Shown here: positions 1 through 64,000 of the stretch, piece after piece | Position numbering within the stretch: the first letter of the stretch is position 1 | Layout: every line of letters starts with the position of its first letter | NCBI GenBank assembly: GCA_003342895.1 | Contig: PTFA01000274.1 | Coordinates: 956,001-1,020,000, forward strand | DNA length: 64,000 nt | Direction of reading: 5' to 3' | Source: Casuarius casuarius | Lineage: Eukaryota; Chordata; Aves; Casuariiformes; Casuariidae | Program-made: the position numbers and the translations under genes | The notes under the pieces: generated by a model | Databases searched by the model: none | What the model was told of the DNA's origin: nothing | Seen by the model: the letters and a program-made list of their open reading frames with translations, nothing else

Positions 1-63053
<63,053 letters not shown>

Positions 63054-64000
63054 GTTGGTGAGATGGGCGGGTGGGCGAGCTGTGTAGTACCTCTGTGGGC
63101 TGCATGACCACGTTATAGTAAATCAGAAAGCACTGTCTGCTTGAAGGTGCCTTCTTTGCTCTCCCTGTTCTCTGCACTCTCCCACCAGTTTCAACTGGAC
63201 TCACTTGTGTGTTTTGTCGGTGGATCTTACATGGGTCCATAACTGTCAGCATTACTTTCTCCTCTCAAAGAACTGTACTCATGCTTGTAGTACTCGTTTA
63301 GCCCATCGTTATAGATCCATAGGTGCCAGAGCAGTCACTGAGCCGTTCCGCTGGGACTTAGCTAGCAATTCCTGTCCTTTCCTTATTCTGAAGGCCTAGA
63401 TCTGGCAACTTTTGCTACAGGGGGACTTGATGTCTTTTTAGAGGTCTGTTGTGAAGTAGCCAGTACAAGTAGTTTGCCAGAGAGTCCCTGCAACCCTGGG
63501 TGTTACGATGCCCGGCACCAGTTAGCTTTCAGATGTTTACAGTTCCAGTTACTGTTGATTTCTGTGTTAAAGGACGTGTGACCTAGTCTAGTATATAGCT
63601 GACAACTTGCTTCCCAAGAATCCTCCCTACCTAGGGGTCTTGGGAAGGATGGCGGTGTACCTGAAACCGCACGTTTGTAACCTCTCTCTTCCCGCTGGGT
63701 CCCGTCCGTTGGAAGGCAAGGTGGGCGCTACCTGTCCCAGCAAAACCCCTGTGGTTCAAGAAGCAGCTCGTGTTTCTGGTAGATGCGAGCCTAGCTTTCA
63801 CAAGAAGTAAGGGCTGTGTTTTTTCCCTGCCCCCCCGGTTAATTTAAACCATCACTTCTGTGGGATTTCAGTGTTGTGTACTTAGCTTCAGAGGGTAGTT
63901 ACCTCAGTGAATCTGTGCTANGTATTGCTAGAAGTGTTGGGAACCCCTCTACCCTCACTGCAGAGCAGTAAGAAAGGTTTCCCAGCACAAAAAGTGGAAG
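63054..64000 (+). other. AAK1: Intron 18 of AAK1 (5' part, phase 1)
   Basis: Begins with donor gttggt and runs off the window. I looked for the next expected coding block (human DSLTGEDSLLD) and found nothing like it in any frame, so the next exon lies beyond base 64000. One N at 63921. Confidence 0.85.

Noticed and set aside
63054..64000. Search for the next AAK1 exon
   Set aside because: No frame shows the expected SLTGEDSLLD-like block; open frames here do not fit phase 1 with a plausible acceptor.

Overview
The window is one stretch of a vertebrate nuclear gene read on the + strand: most of AAK1 (AP2-associated protein kinase 1, the Numb-associated/Ark-Prk kinase family that phosphorylates the AP-2 mu subunit and controls clathrin-mediated endocytosis). 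Eighteen coding exons can be placed by GT-AG splice sites, unbroken phase and a protein that follows the mammalian AAK1 order residue by residue. Exon 1 is cut by the left edge of the window, and the last exons (end of the C-terminal clathrin-binding region and the 3' UTR) lie beyond the right edge. I see no other gene, no prokaryotic feature, no CRISPR array and no virus-like gene on either strand.

The host is probably a bird. Introns are much shorter than in mammals, interspersed repeats are sparse, and only worn, very old SINE traces of the MIR kind can be read. No clear chicken-repeat-1 (CR1) copy is visible either, so the bird call rests on compactness and on protein divergence, and a non-avian sauropsid is not excluded.

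Layout: positions 1-122 are the end of the first coding exon in a CpG-rich start region. 123-27003 is the very long first intron, with a poly-C tract, an old SINE, a large palindrome and A/T runs. 27004-39743 carries seven kinase-domain exons (2-8): the glycine-rich loop, catalytic lysine, HRD, DFG, APE and the extended lobe typical of the family. 40708-43902 (exons 9-12) encodes the linker and the proline/glutamine-rich region with CAG tracts. 47163-50188 (exons 13-16) encodes the conserved phosphosite block and the first adaptor-binding motifs (WNPF, DPF). After an 11-kb intron, 61178-63053 (exons 17-18) adds more DPF and LIxG motifs of the clathrin/AP-2 binding tail.

The gene acts as one unit: an N-terminal kinase followed by a long unstructured tail that recruits AP-2 and clathrin. 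The points I find most worth a second look are an ILSLD clathrin-box-like sequence in exon 16, a run of four frame-neutral (phase 1-1) exons each carrying a short endocytic motif, a repeated LIxG motif in three of them, two introns whose retention keeps the frame open, and a strong hairpin just after the exon 12 donor. None of these amounts to a new system; the window is an ordinary vertebrate gene with some details of interest.
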